Origin: Gnetum montanum
Lineage: Eukaryota; Streptophyta; Gnetopsida; Gnetales; Gnetaceae
Direction: 5' to 3'
Length of the DNA: 60,000 nt
NCBI GenBank assembly: GCA_015680685.1
Contig: MNCI01033474.1
Coordinates: forward strand, 804,009-864,008
A program made the translations under genes and the position numbers. Each line of letters begins with the position of its first letter. Positions within the stretch are counted from its first letter, which is position 1. Positions 9,716-22,396 of this stretch are shown in pieces. The notes below the pieces were generated by a model. That model made no database searches and was not told the origin of the DNA. It saw only the letters and a program-made list of their open reading frames with translations.

Positions 9716-12700
9716 CTAAGTGAGCAGGTAGAATGTAAACACATAGAGTAGTGTGATGTAAATGAAAGTAAAAAATGCATGGAAAGTGAAGGCAAAGGGT
9801 AGGTAGGCATTCAACACATTTTTGGCCAACGAAAAGTCTTGGTCATGTAGTTGCTTCCTAACCAAGTGTGGATTAGGGAGTGTGTAAGGCTTAGGATCCT
9901 CTGGGAAGCTATTAGCTTTAACTAGTCCTTTGGGTGTGTTAGCCTTAGGCACTACATTGGTTTTCATAAGTGTACCACCAAGAAACTCTTCTTCCAAAAC
10001 TTGTGCCATTTCTGTGTCATGGATAGTCAAAGAGGAAGCATTATCACCATGGATGATAATTTGACCACCTTTGTATGGAAGGTTTATTTCTTGGTGGATG
10101 GGAGAGGAGATGGCCCTTAGTTGGGCTAGCCAAGGCCTACCTAGAATCATGTTGAAACCTAGCATCTCCCCTATGATAGTAAAAGTTTCACTAGTGGGGA
10201 ATTGCTCTCCTACCACAAAGGCTAAGTTGATTGTACTCTTGATTGTGACACGTGATCTATTGAAGGATTTTAGACATGTGGTTTTGGTTGGCCTAATTTC
10301 ATCTGCCATGCCTAGCTTGTTGATGATGGAGTACATGACTATGTTTGTTGCTGCACCATAATTGACATGCACTTTGTGGATGGTGCACTGCCCAACACAT
10401 ATGCTAATGGATAGTGGAGCTATAGTGACCTCTCCTCATTTGGGGTTGACTTTGACTGCATCATTGTGGAACACTAGGGATGTTGAACTCAATTCTTGTG
10501 GTGTAGGGGGCAACATTGTTGCATGGATGGATGCCTCATTTATAGGGATGTCCTCCATAACAAGAATGAAGGCCAAGATTTGGGCTAACGCTTCGTAGTG
10601 AGTAGATGAGATCATGACCAGGTCGTAGAAGCTCAACATTGTGTTCTTTTTCTTGAGTGTTTGTTTCACCTAGGTTAGTGTAGCTACAAATTCCTTATCA
10701 TTAGCTATTATGTTGGTCTTGATTTCCTCCATGTGGCTTGAGAGATAGATCTCTCAAGAAGGGGACTTGGGCTTGGTTTACTTCACCTGCTTGGGGGTAG
10801 GGGCCCTAGTGTTTGGTTATTGCTTGTCAAGTATAGCCTTTTCTTTAGCCATGGGAGTCATGAGACATTCATTCATCCTATTGCTCCACCATTTGGTAAT
10901 AATGGGGTTAGCCCTTGAAGGATGAGGGATTGAGATGTTGCCCACTGTTAGGATTCAGGTAGGTGAGGGGCCATCACATTATGACATCCTTATGACAAAG
11001 GGTATTTTAGGAGTTGTTGTGTGATCAACTCGTTGTGGCACCTTGATGGAAAATGGTTTCTTAGCAGTTTTTATTATTATGTAATGCCAGTTTAATGTCT
11101 TAGTGGATGGTTGCTATGGGACTTTGACCATAAATGGTGTTACGAGTGTCGAAGGTGGAACTTTGATAACAAAGGGAGGCCTCTTGTTTGTGGAGGCCGA
11201 GGGGATCCTTGCCTTGCTGGGAGGCACATGGATCACAAAAGGTTGTTGCATAGGTTTGGGCTTGCCACCTATGCTAATGGAATTTATGACATAGGATGCA
11301 TCATCTATGTTGGATTGATTCATCATGTCAAGCACTAGTTGACCCTGTTTTATCAGTCTCTGCAGGTCATTCTACAAAGCACGACAGTTGTCAGTACTAT
11401 GACTAGCCAATTGGTGGTAATGAGAACATTGGTCCAATTTAAAATGTTGTGGGACTGGGGGCTCATTTGATACCGCTAATGTGGGGTTCCTTAGTAGTTC
11501 ATAGTACCTATAATGTTTATGGCGGGTAATCACCGATACGTGTTTGTGTTGGATTTGCCTAGCTTTCAAGAGTTTCTCCAATAGTTTAGAGGGTTCCATT
11601 GGTGGTGGTGTATACTTTGAGTGGTTCTTGTAGTAAAAGTTAGGCCTTGGGGTAGCCCTTTTCAATGTAGCTAAATTGGTGCCAAAGTTGGTGGTTTTGT
11701 TAGCTAGGGTCTTGTGCTGCTTAGCTACTGGGCCCCAGTTGGTTACTTTTGTGCTTGCAGCCATTGTTGCCACTGTTGTGTTCTTCTTGCGAGCATGTTA
11801 GTTTTTGTAGGCCACGTAGGCTAAGTTATTACTAGCTTGCACTACTTCCTCTATGCCTTTTGTTTGGGCAAAGGCTTGGCTAAGAGGTTTTTGGGCTAGA
11901 TAATACAGTTTGAACTTGATGAAGTCATTCACTGCACCTTTGAAGATGACTAGTAGATGTGTCTCTACTAAGGGTTCATGCATTTCACTCAATGTAGCAT
12001 TCCAAAATTAGAGGAATTTTGGCACGGGTTCTTGAGGTCCCTTCTTAACCTGCATGAGCTAGTCAAGGCTTGCTTCAGGCTTTAGGTTGTACCTTAAGCA
12101 TGTCACAAACTGGCTTATGAGATCCTCCAAAGAGGAGATCGAGACCTTAGGTAGCGTGTGATACTAGTCTAAGGCCTTGCTAGTGAGTGACATGGGGAAC
12201 ACGCACATGATGGCCTATGGCCAAGCTTATAGGAGTAGGCACTTAGATTGAAATCTGACCAAGTGTACGTTGGGGTCCCCTTCACCATTGTACTTGGTGA
12301 ATTGTGGTAGTTGGACCCCAGTTGGGAGAGTTAGATGTGATACTATAGGACTTATGACATCATTCTGGTAGAAGTCCACCACCTTGATGGTGTCAGAGGA
12401 GGTAGCCTTGAGTCATCTAATCTCCTTTGTCAAACTTTAGATTACTTGGAATGCTTGATCCAAGCTTGAGGATGTGCCAGCTATTTGCATTGGCTAGGCT
12501 TGTATTGGTTGCATAGCATAGGGTCGAATTGTTGGTTGTGGAGTTTGTCGATTTAACATCGTAGGGGACGAGCATTGCTAGTTTAACATCATAGCAGATG
12601 GGGGTGGCTATTTTAAGGTCATAGTAGACCATTGTTGATGTGTTGGCTAAGTGATGGGTGCAGTGATCGAAGTAGGCCACACACGAGTGGGTTGGATGGA

Positions 12701-13266
12701 CACCACAAACACCAATAAGAAAGGTGAAACATAGGATGCCTGAGTTGTCTAGGGCTGGGAGGTGACTCTTGCATGAGCATAGGGTTGGGTAAATGTAGCA
12801 GGTGGTTACAAGAAAGGATGAATTGACATTATCACCATCTTAGAGAGGATGGATGGACTGAACCAAGGAGGGGCTGTACTAGGGAGCTGTTGTTGGAAGA
12901 TGGTGTAGGGGTGGCTCTTGTGTTTAGAGTAGGCCTCGAACTCATCTTCCTCCTTCTGTGAGGCTTCCTCATAGGTTGTCCTTACATCATGCTTGTTTGC
13001 ACAGATGAGTTGGGACAACAACTGGTGGTAGGACTCCGTGAGTGGGATTATGTCAAACAAGGAGGGGTTGTACTCTCATCTATTTTGGTGGACTCATTCG
13101 TAGTCCTATTTTGCCTCAAAATTAAGGTAATCCACTAGTAGTCCTACATGGATTTTGGTACAAAAAAATTGTATTGTTCGTGGCTTAGTGCAGCATGCTT
13201 TGGTTGGATCCTAGTGTCAAATGTGTTAGACACCAACATGGAAGGTTGATCTGGATTCATATTCAT
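9716..13266 (-). pseudogene. Element B gag-protease, decayed
   Basis: Starts at an ATG at 13266 (M-N-M-N-P, compare MNPVNP in C). The N-terminus has HEQYNFF, then FDIIPLTESYHQLL near 13060, the main gag core at about 12300-11800 (KGAVNDFIKFKLYYLA), the knuckle near 11400 (C-S-H-Y-H...H-S-T-D-N-C) and a retropepsin-like domain at 9716-10372. The protease active site reads VHVNYGAATN where relatives have VDDGAATN, so both acidic residues are lost. There are many in-frame stops, mostly TAG. Three hairpin-repeat units lie inside the proline-rich gag region (about 12545-12635) and one near 11090. Product: capsid polyprotein plus protease of a Tat-type element, now dead. Confidence 0.85.
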
Positions 13267-13474
13267 AGATTAGGTTGTGAGAGTTGCTATTTGTGAAAAA
13301 TGGCTAACTCTAAAAACCGTAGAAAAATGACTAAGTTTGTCTGTAGTAGAAAAATGTAAGAAAATAGCTATGTAAAAATGAAGAAAAAATGGCCAAGTAT
13401 AGAAATGTAGAAAAAGTGCTAAGTTTGTAAACTATTAAAAATGGCCAACTCTGGTGTTACACTTACTATGCTAA

Positions 13475-13563
13475 AGCTTGCTATGCTCACTATGCTGGAG
13501 CTTGTCATGCTCGCTATGCTAGAGCTTGTCACGCTCGCTACACTGGAGCTTGCTATGCTCTGA
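13475..13563. repeat. 24-bp tandem repeat in element B leader
   Basis: About 3.7 copies of AGCTTGYYATGCTCRCTATGCTGG (starts 13475, 13499). It lies between primer-binding site and gag. The rest of the leader, 13267-13637, has no gene and is A-rich. Confidence 0.8.
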
Positions 13564-13640
13564 GAACTTGTTACACTTTCTAGAACATCTAGAATTTTGG
13601 CTAAGTGCTAATAAAAAATGTAGATGGAAATGATTAGGCC

Positions 13641-13658
13641 CTCCTTCTAGCACCAAAA
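13641..13658 (-). other. Element B primer-binding site
   Basis: On the minus strand the sequence reads TGGTGCTAGAAGGAGGGC just inside the LTR end. It matches the same site in C, D and E. The tRNA primer is not identified. Confidence 0.7.
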
Positions 13659-13660
13659 AC

Positions 13661-14141
13661 TGTGACACTCGTGGACCTCTTGGTGTTCCACCCATCGAGG
13701 TTTTTAGACATCACAAGCTTTTCTAGTGGGATCTACACTGGAGGGTGTATAGATAGATCACCATATTGCCCAGTCAACTATGTTGATGATATCTCAACTT
13801 AGAAAAATGCATTGGTTTTAGAAAAGTAAAAGTACAATGTTAGTTTTTGTAGTATGACACTAGAGTATTAGAGAGAACTATGTTGGCCTTCTAATAAGAT
13901 TTTACAATAGGAATTTTATGTGGGTGGAGAAGAATTACCCTGGTTCTTAAAACACCCTAAATGTAGGTTTTAATAAGTAAAAATTATAGGTTTGAGTGTT
14001 AACTATGATGGGTTCAAGGAATCCAACAATTGCTATGAAATTTTGGTACAAACCCTGAAACACCCCAAACTTTCAGGGCATCCTTGCTTCACCACATCGT
14101 CGCAATTCAGGTAGCGTCATGGTAGTTCATTAGGAGATGGA
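13661..14141 (-). mobile_element. Element B 5' LTR, proximal part, cut by element E
   Basis: Begins TGTGACAC next to the primer-binding site and resembles the low end of B's 3' LTR in scattered segments (for example the ...accctaaatg-aggttt run at 13965 and 6010). It is cut after about 480 bases where element E begins; the remainder should lie beyond E's 3' LTR, outside the window. Confidence 0.5.
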
Positions 14142-15778
14142 TGTTATGGGATTTAGGTTTTGCAATTTGGAAAATTTTTTAGTTGGGTAATTCGTCCAAC
14201 TGATAGCCTACATAGAAGCGATGTCGAGAGTTGTTGGTGACACTCAAAATGTGCAAAATAGTTTGGAAAGTTTTCTAGGTCAAGGGGTTTGCTACACTAC
14301 GCCATGCTATATAGTGTAGTAGACTTCAGAAGATAGTTGTTCAAATAGTCAATCACAAATTGTTGCAAGATGAGGCACTACGCTACGCTATGCAGCATAG
14401 CACAGTGTAGCAAGAGCAAGATAGGAAGGATCGGATTACTTTGTAATTTCCAATTGCACTAAGTTAGCACCTCTAACCTTCGAAAATAGTTTCTTTGCTT
14501 GACTCCAAACTCTTCAGCAATGGCTCCTTCACCAGAAAGTGGCAAAACTTAGTAGAAAAGTAGGCTATGTCGGTTGCTACGCCACATAGTGTAGCATAGC
14601 GTAGCAACTCTACAAGAGTAACAAAAGGAATCTTAAAGGGTAAGATCAACAAGTTTGAAGTTTCACAATGCAAAAGGCAAAGTTTGCAGATTGACGATGT
14701 TTTTGGGACTAAGGCCAGATGCTACGCCATGCTACACTATGTAGCATATCATAGTGTAGAAAACATGCAATAAATAGTCAGCATGTTTCAAAGGCTTCTA
14801 GCACATGCAACAGGACGCAACGCAAGTTTTGCTTTGAATTGATGGCTATGCTATGCTACGTTGGATAGTGTAGCATGACGTAAAAAGCATGGCATGATGT
14901 AGCAAACAGTTATGTCACATCAATGCACTTCACCTAATTACACCATTGGCACGCATCTCCAAGCTCTGAAGGTGCAATTACAACATGGCAGGTTTACAAT
15001 TACAGCATGGCAAGCTCATCCAACAGACATGCATGTCCAATGGTCATGCACGCCCATGTAGCACAAACACATCAACACAGGCCCAGGACACGTGGCATCC
15101 AAACCGCATCCTTCGCATGCCCTTAGTCATATAAATACCCCAATGAGCAACACTCAAAGGGGATCCAGAAAAAAAGGGTTCTTGGGCAATTTTGACAGTT
15201 GAAAATTTGGTTGACTCACAAGCAAGAAAGTTAGCATTGTATTTCCTGAGCATTGTAAACATCTTGTTTGACACCGCAAATAGTTGAAATTCTCATTTGA
15301 CACTCTGTTCTGCTCTTGTGTGCTAGCCACATAGCATTTTGCATTGTTGACTCCTGAGTCTACGTTCAAGTATATAGCTATCTTACTCTAAACGTCTTGG
15401 TTACCCTTGGGATCTCTACACCTCCCAACATCGCACAACCAATTGTATCCACCTTGACAGAGTGAAGTCACATTCTTGAAGCGGTGCATTTTCCTAACTG
15501 CATTTTACATTGTTTTTATTGTTTCACTGCATTTTTACATTATTTTCTATTCCTTTTGCATTTAAAGTTATCATTTTATGCTATAATTCTTGTTTTCAAA
15601 TTATCCATTTATGAAAGGTTATATTAACACCAACTAAGTTCCTGTCTGATCGACCAGACCATTCAGGGCACCTCATTTCCGTTTTATCCAGCACGACCCT
15701 CCCATGGATATGGGGTTAAGACTGCCACAACTGACGGCCCTCAGTGTTTTCCAGCCACCGACATTTTTGATTGCAACA
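14142..15778 (+). mobile_element. Element E 5' LTR
   Basis: Starts TGTTATGGGATTTAGG (the equivalent of D's TGAAACACTGTGGAAATT) and ends ...GATTGCAACA two bases before the spacer to the primer-binding site. It is 1637 bp, close to D's 1580. It contains TACGC-word clusters and a TATA box at 15130. The expected target duplication upstream is ATGGA (14137-14141), but the other end is outside the window. Confidence 0.75.
15130..15137 (+). promoter_or_regulatory. TATA box of element E LTR
   Basis: TATAAATA followed by CCCC. The same TATAAATACCC core occurs at the matching place in both LTRs of element D, so transcription of the genomic RNA probably starts about 30 bases downstream. Confidence 0.7.
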
Positions 15779-15784
15779 ATTTTC

Positions 15785-15802
15785 TGGCGCTAGAAGGAGG
15801 GC
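15785..15802 (+). other. Element E primer-binding site
   Basis: TGGCGCTAGAAGGAGGGC starts six bases after the LTR end. It is shared by C and, with one C-to-T change, by B and D. It primes minus-strand DNA synthesis in such elements; the tRNA is not identified. Confidence 0.75.
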
Positions 15803-16185
15803 TTTTTAATGCCCTTTTCATGTGTCATGGTAGTCCTGTAAGCTTTTTGCAACTTGATATGCATTAGCATAAACATTACATTCCTTTGTGGTTGTTTACA
15901 CATCGTGTGGTGCAGATTGATCGCTTCGATGGTTCTTCCAGAATCCTACAGGACATAAAGCCTCCGATCTCCGGTTGACTTGTTTGTTTTACGGTAGCTT
16001 GCATACATTCTGTACCCTATCATGCACTAGCATAAATGTTACATCCCTTTTCCAGTTGTTTACGTCTCATGTGGTGTAGATCAATCGCTTTGATGGTTCT
16101 TCCGAAACCCTGCAGGACATAAAGCCTTAGCTTGTCGCTAGATTTTCTTATTACCATCATTTGCAATCCTTTTACCTTCATAACA

Positions 16186-19086
16186 ATGGCTACTGCAACT
16201 ACCACTGCTACTACTGCTAACCTCAACATTCTTCTCATGGTCCAAGGCACTACAAGTGCCAAACGACTGCCTAGCCTAGGGCTGGGGCCACGTCAGTCTC
16301 TCAAGGTCCAAAATTAGGGACCCAAAGGCTTGGCTGAGCAACATGAACAATACAACTTCCTTTGCACTAAGGTGTAGGCAAACCTGCCCTTATATGCATA
16401 GGAATTCAAGAAAAAACATAACTTTGAGTTTGCCTACTGCAATGGGAAGGAATTTATTCCTAATCCCAATGCTTTCATCCCTTTGACAGAAGTGCAAAAA
16501 TGGCTTTTAGATTAACTAATACATCTGTCTAAGCCTGGCGAGGCATAAGATGTAGCGTCTCATCATGACGAGGTCTTCCAAGATGCATAAGAGGAACTAG
16601 ATTCTCAATCTGATGGGGGAGGTCAAGTCAACCTTGTCACCGTCCCTCCTACCTAGTCCTTCTAGACCAATCCGTTGACTATTGCTGCTCCCTTCAGGAT
16701 CATGGCCACACCACTGCAGCCTACAATCCCACCTTTCATGGGTAGCCATACCATGCCTACGATGTACCAAAACATCCACATCCCTATTTTGACTTCAGTC
16801 GCCATTCCTCTAGAGGTTATTCATCAATCCCTTTTTATTTTGCAACATGCCCCAATCACGGCTACCCTACCGCATGTTCATACCATACCTACTTCACAGT
16901 CATACGCAACTTCTGTTTCCATTCCTATGTTCACATCTATCCCACAAACTATGATGGGCCCAGATCCGTCCACATGGTGGACCCCATTCACTTCTCCACC
17001 TATTCCACAACCTTTGTAGATGTCTCATTATGTTCGTCCTCAGACCTACCAAACCCTGCAAATGGTACAACCCAACATGGGGCTATGGTCTGTTTCGTCG
17101 GCAACACAAGCGGTCTACCCAGCAGCCCAACCCACGATTGCTGCTCCAACAACAACACCTCCATTCCATAGAAGCACAAGAAGCACTGTTCACAGGGGCC
17201 ACCGCAATGGTACCGTCGATGGGTCATGCTACCAACCCCTCCATTCCATAGATGGGAGCTACCCTGGCAGTTCCCCAACTGTCTACATCATTGCAAAGTC
17301 TGGGTCAAGTGTTCCAGCTTATCCAGACTCTTACCGAGGAAATAAAACACCTTAAGGCTATCAGGTCTGACATAATACAAGTCATGGACTTCTACCAGGA
17401 TGACCCCATCAGCCCTGCAATCCCCGCACTAACATTGCCCCCAGGGATGTCCCTCCCACACTTCATGAAATACGATGGAGAGGGAGATCTCAATGCACAT
17501 ATTGTTACCTTTAGGTCTGAGTCTTTCTTGTTGCAACAATGGCCACACACAATTATATGTGTCTTTTCCATGTCGCTGGCCAAAAAGGCCCTAGATTGGT
17601 ACCACGTGTTGCCACGCTCATCTATTTCAACTCTAGAGGAGCTTCTTACCTAGTTCGTGACATGCTTCAAGTATAACTTGAAGGCAGAAATCATGCTGGA
17701 TTAGTTGATGAGTGTAAAGTAGGATCCTCTGGAACTAGTCCAAAATTTCATCCAGCATTGGAGTGTAACCCTTAATGAAATCCACGAGCCCATCGCAGGG
17801 ACCCACTTTCTGGTCATTTTTAAGGATGCAGTGAATGACTTCATCAAGTCCAAACTATACTACCTTGCTTCTCACACTCTTAGTCAAGCCTTCACTTAGA
17901 CTAAGAGTATACAAGATGCGGTCGAGACTAGCAAAGACCCAGCCTACGTTGCCTACAAGAACACCTTCACAAAGAAGGACAAGGGTAAGGCCCCAACAAC
18001 CACAGTGGCTGCTGTGGTGATTGAGGCCAAGCCAAAGCCTAGTAAGAATGGTAACAAGAACAATAAGAAACTGGCCACACCTGTAGCTAACCCCATGCCC
18101 AAGCAGGGTCACATACCACAACCTGTCAGACTTGCACCTAAGACATCTGCACAACCCAAACTGAACTTTGAGCGTAAAGATCACTCAAAGTATACTTCAC
18201 TACCTCTCAAGCCTTCAAAATTTCTAAAGCAGCTACTGGTAGCAGGGCATATCCAATACAAGCAGATGTCAAAAGAAGGAATCAAGAGACATCAACGAGA
18301 CTGTGAACTCTTTAGGAACCCCTCTTTGGCCCTGACAAATGAGCCCCCAGTTCCTAAGGTTTTTATGCTAGATAGGTTTTGTGACTACCACCAAAAATGC
18401 GGTCACAATACATATTAATGTTTGGCATTGCAGGATGACATCTAGAGGATGATTGATCAGGGGAAACTGATGCTAGATGAAAGTAACCCAGTACACCCTA
18501 AAAATCAATCTTTACATGTCTACAGCAACCCCCTCAACACTAGTAATTTTGGTTACGTCATCAACACCATTGGCATTGATAGTGACCCTAGGCTACCCCA
18601 ACAGCCATTTGTTGTTTGTGTGCCTCAGCATAGCGCACCAAAACCTTGAGCGACTGACCAAAGATTGTAGCAATCGTTCATCCTAAGAGTCCCTCCCTAG
18701 GAATCCACCCCCACGCCACCTATTAGCAGAACGACACCACCCCGCTCGTTAATACCGTTAGCTCCATTTATCATCAGGGGGCCGACTCCTTCAACAACCC
18801 CCATCCCATCCAAGACAGCTAAACAACCTTCTCATCCTAAAAAATAGTAAGTGCATTCTGCAAGTGAGATGTCAAAAGGAAGTACCACCCTAGGTATTTC
18901 CAAACCTACATCTTCACCCCCTGCATCTATGCACTCATCACCAAAGGGGGATGTTACTACAACCGCACAGTTCATGTCGCCCCGCGAAGAAGGGTCTAAA
19001 CCCAGATTCGAAACCACTCCTCCTCTGGAAATTTGTCTTCTAGGATGAATAGAAGAGGAGGAAGGCAGTAAACAAGGGGTGGCTAG
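16186..19086 (+). pseudogene. Element E gag, 5' portion, interrupted by element D
   Basis: ATG at 16186 opens a frame with HEQYNFLCTKV, EFIPNPNAFIPLTE, a long Pro/Thr/Gln-rich region to about 17340, then the gag core with VMDFYQDDPISPAIP, KALDWYHVLP, DAVNDFIKSKLYYLA and PAYVAYKN, and a knuckle block FCDYHQKCGHNT near 18380-18415. A frameshift lies between about 17250 and 17355. In-frame stops are mostly TAG where relatives carry Gln. The frame is cut at 19086 by element D and resumes at 52969. A leader of about 400 bases (15803-16185) lacks genes. Product: capsid/nucleocapsid polyprotein, non-functional. Confidence 0.88.
19082..19086. other. Target-site duplication of element D, left copy
   Basis: GCTAG, identical to 52964-52968 immediately after D's 3' LTR. 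Five bases is the usual size for Ty3/gypsy integrase. Confidence 0.93.
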
Positions 19087-20666
19087 TGAAACACTGTGGA
19101 AATTGCAAATCGGCCTAAGGTGAAGATTCACGACTCGGGTGAAAGTTTGTGACAGAAATCCAGAAGACAGAATAAGGCAAAGAGGCGTGCAGCATCAAGT
19201 CCCCAAGTTTTTTACAAATTTAAACCTTACTTCGTTTTCTCTCTTTACGCTACATTATGCAACATAGCGTAGTGTCGCTCAGCATAACTCTATTTAACAT
19301 AGCTAGATATCAGAAAGTATCTTACTTTGGCAAATTTGACGAAGTTTAAGGTCTAAGACTTGTCGCATATTCCGCTAAGTCTTTTGTTCAGGGCTGAGTT
19401 TATGCTCCATTATGCAGAGCAGCATAATGAGCTTTTGGGAAGTCAAAGTCAGAGTCTAAAGAAGCATGGCAGATTGATTTCTTCCTTTTTGTAGATTGGT
19501 CGCTTTATGCTTATTACGCTACACAGCGTAAACAAGCATAACTTATTGTAAAGTTAACCATGTTTGACGCTCTATTACGCTTTGTGGCGTAAATGAACGT
19601 AAAATAGCTTGAGTTAACTACTTCTATGCTCTATTACGCTCTGCCATGCTACGCAATGTAAACAAGCATAATATAGCCTAAAGTCAACTAAGGTAGTACC
19701 AGACACGCATATGCTATCCATACACATAATACGCTCATCAGCGTATTGCAGCGTAATTATGAGATGACTTCAGCAGGAGTGGCTGACAGCGTACTTTACC
19801 CCTTTTCCAAAAACGTGATGCGACATGATCAGTTCCAACACAAAGTTTGCCAAGTCAACAACATTCTGAAAGTTCGAGACACGTGTCATTGGGACCGTGC
19901 CTTCTCCACATGTTGTCAAACTTATAAATACCCTAGTTGGCAAACAAAGAAGGGATCTTATCCTTTTTTAAGTAGCTATCACCTTTTGGCAGAGACAGAA
20001 GACATTTTTGAGCATTGGCAGTAGGAGCGATTAGTCTTTTGGCGAAAGTATCGTTCTCTCCATTGGCGATCATTAGCAGCTTGGAGCAGGACTACCAAAG
20101 GTAAAAAAGAGTAGATCAAAGATCGAGAGATCATCTGGTATGATTGGAAAAGTTTATTAATTAGAAATAGTTGATCGATAGACATCTAGGCTTGACCTTC
20201 CTTACATTCCACCTTTGGCTTACGAGGTAGATCGAGCTTCATTCTGTACTCCCATTTGAATAGTTTTCTTATTGTTTTGTGTATGTCTTGCACAAGATAA
20301 GCGAAATTCACTATACAATATACTTAGTCTTTGAGTCAAAACATAGATCTTGGAATTGCGCATCTTTCTTAATCTGATCCTCCTTGTCGCATTGACATTG
20401 TCATTATTTAAATTTATTTACATCGTTTTCTACTCCTTTTATGACTCATCGAATCAATTTGTTTCATGGAACATCTATATAATACGTATATTATCGCAAT
20501 ATTCATCAATTTACTGATTGAGTAAGTCTTGTCTGATCGACAAGACCATTCAAGGCACCACAGATTCGTTTTCTCTAGCATGGCCCTCGCACAGATCCAT
20601 GGTTAAAACTGTGTACACATATTTTCGTTTGGTATTTTCTAGCGACCGACATTTTCCATCGTTACA
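19087..20666 (+). mobile_element. Element D 5' LTR
   Basis: 1580 bp, TGAAACAC...GTTACA, near-copy of 51382-52963. It carries a TACGC/AGCGTA word cluster at about 19240-19740 and a TATA box at 19922. Confidence 0.95.
19922..19930 (+). promoter_or_regulatory. TATA box of element D 5' LTR
   Basis: TTATAAATA followed by CCCTAG. Conserved at 52219 in the 3' LTR and at 15130 in element E. Confidence 0.7.
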
Positions 20667-20672
20667 GTTTTC

Positions 20673-20691
20673 TGGTGCTAGAAGGAGGGCC
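20673..20691 (+). other. Element D primer-binding site
   Basis: TGGTGCTAGAAGGAGGGCC lies six bases inside the 5' LTR end. It is the family's site, with TGGT for TGGC. The leader to 20918 holds no gene. Confidence 0.75.
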
Positions 20692-20918
20692 TGAATCTCT
20701 AATCCGTATTTTACGGGTAGCCCTGTAAGCGATCAATACCCCCGTCTATAAAAATGTAAATGTAATACCTCTAGGGAAGTTTATGAAAAATTGTGTGGTG
20801 TAGATTCGTCACAACAACGATTCCTTTGGAATCCTATAGGGTAAAAAGCCCAATCATAATTCTGTTTGGCCGTCGCCTTTTAGATCCTGTCATTTTTTGT
20901 CATTAACTTATCTGAGAA

Positions 20919-21211
20919 ATGGAATCTGCATATGCAACCACTGCCGCTATGATCACCACTGACTCAGGTGCCACATCCGTAAATTGCATTGCCATTACCA
21001 GATTAGCTTCTAGTGCAATAGGACGCCAGGGACCGTTGCGTCGTTCGTTGAGATTACAAGACAAGGATCCTTCACTCACTGTTTTGACTCCTGAAGAGTA
21101 TAATTTCATTTGCATCAAGATCCAGGCAAAGATTACTCTTAGCTGAGCCAATATGGAGGCAAAATGAAATTATGAGCTGATCCACAGAGGGGGCCAAGAT
21201 TTCACCCCTAC
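20919..21211 (+). pseudogene. Element D gag N-terminus, cut by element C
   Basis: ATG at 20919 opens a frame with RRSLRLQDKDP and EEYNFICIKIQ, the N-terminal signature shared with element C's gag (RRSLRLQGRDP, DQYNFICIKIQ). After two stops the frame continues to ...HRGGQDFTPT, where element C inserted. It resumes at 40105 with MYDIIPLTEHYHELL, the expected next residues by comparison with C. This continuity proves that 20919-21211 and 40105 onward were one gene. Confidence 0.9.
21207..21211. other. Target-site duplication of element C, left copy
   Basis: CCTAC, identical to 40100-40104 right after C's other LTR. Confidence 0.93.
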
Positions 21212-22396
21212 TGTACCGCTTGAAATTGTCGGTCACTGGCTGGAAGAAAACAGAGATCGTGGGATCGCAAGACACACACAAAGACCCTGCCTTCGCCTGA
21301 GGGTGAGCTGGAATGCACGAAGGCAGAGTACCTTGGGTGGTCCACACGCGGATCAGACAAGGATTTACCCGCACGTATACCAAAGTGCTGTACGTTGGGT
21401 TATGCGTAAACGGTGTAAATGGGCATAAGCGAGAGCGTAAACGGCATAGCAGATATGAACAGGGTGTAAACGTACATGAGCGTAATAGAAAACATGCAAG
21501 CAATTAGCGTAAACTGTAAACAATGGTATTACAGAGTCAGAATACAGTGCACCGGTCTAACGCAGTTGTGATGAACACAAGACAGACGAAAAGCCCCGGT
21601 GGATGCAGGGATGACTCGGCGGGTTTGCACGGTAGGCAGAGCATAGAGACTTTGCATGGCGTACAGGGCTATCCAACATAAGAGGGTTTCAGCTCTGGTG
21701 TGCAGTGTAAATGTCTCTGATCTGCTCTGGGATTTTGCCAATCATCCTGGGTGAAGTGGAAAAGTGGGGTTTTTATAACGGTTGTTATGCTAGACTCGGG
21801 TTAGGAGACATGTGGCGCATTGACCGGGTACATACAATTTACAAATATACAACATATTACATCTGCAGGGCATATACGTGGGGTGTATACGCTACATCAG
21901 GCCGATGTACACGTTGGGCGTATACACTGGACGTGCTGGGCGTGTGTGAACTTGGGTGGAGATGCCATGGATGCTGGGCGTACACGTCGAGCGTACACGC
22001 CAACAATGACTCGGCGTATACACCGGGCGCGTACACTAATGGTTGCCGACTTGCTTCAATTCTTGCTCTTTGGTGCTATCTTCATTTTGTCATTAAGACT
22101 CCATCGTCAGGTGTGTGCATCTGTGGTACCACAGGTACAAGTGGGGCGTGTACATCGGGCGTGTGAGCCAGATGTCCACGCTAGGCATATACGCTGGGGG
22201 TGTCGGGCGTATACGCTGGGCATATACGCTATTGATGCTGGGCGTATACGCTGGTACTGCACACTTAGTGAAAATTAAGCCTCTTGATTCCCAAAGTTAC
22301 AATGTGCAACACCGAATGTAGCCGTGGCCGTTTGTGGGTCCCAGGGACTTGCTTCTTGCTGGGGAAGTACCAAGCTTGAAATTTTGTGGTGTTTCA
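21212..22396 (-). mobile_element. Element C 3' LTR
   Basis: 1185 bp, TGTACCGC...GTGTTTCA on the plus strand. It is 56 bp longer than the 5' LTR, mostly from extra GCGTATACGCTGG units near 22190-22260. Short frames open in both LTRs (for example 21313-21507 and 39073-39267) are alike only because LTRs are copies. Confidence 0.93.

Noticed and set aside
19087-19740. Centromere- or telomere-type satellite suggested by TACGC words
   Set aside because: The words are dispersed, irregular and confined to LTRs; no fixed monomer.
21313-21507. 64-residue frame open in both LTRs of C (also 39073-39267), with longer frames on the other strand
   Set aside because: Conservation follows from the LTRs being copies; there is no homologue in the D or E LTRs and no coding signal.
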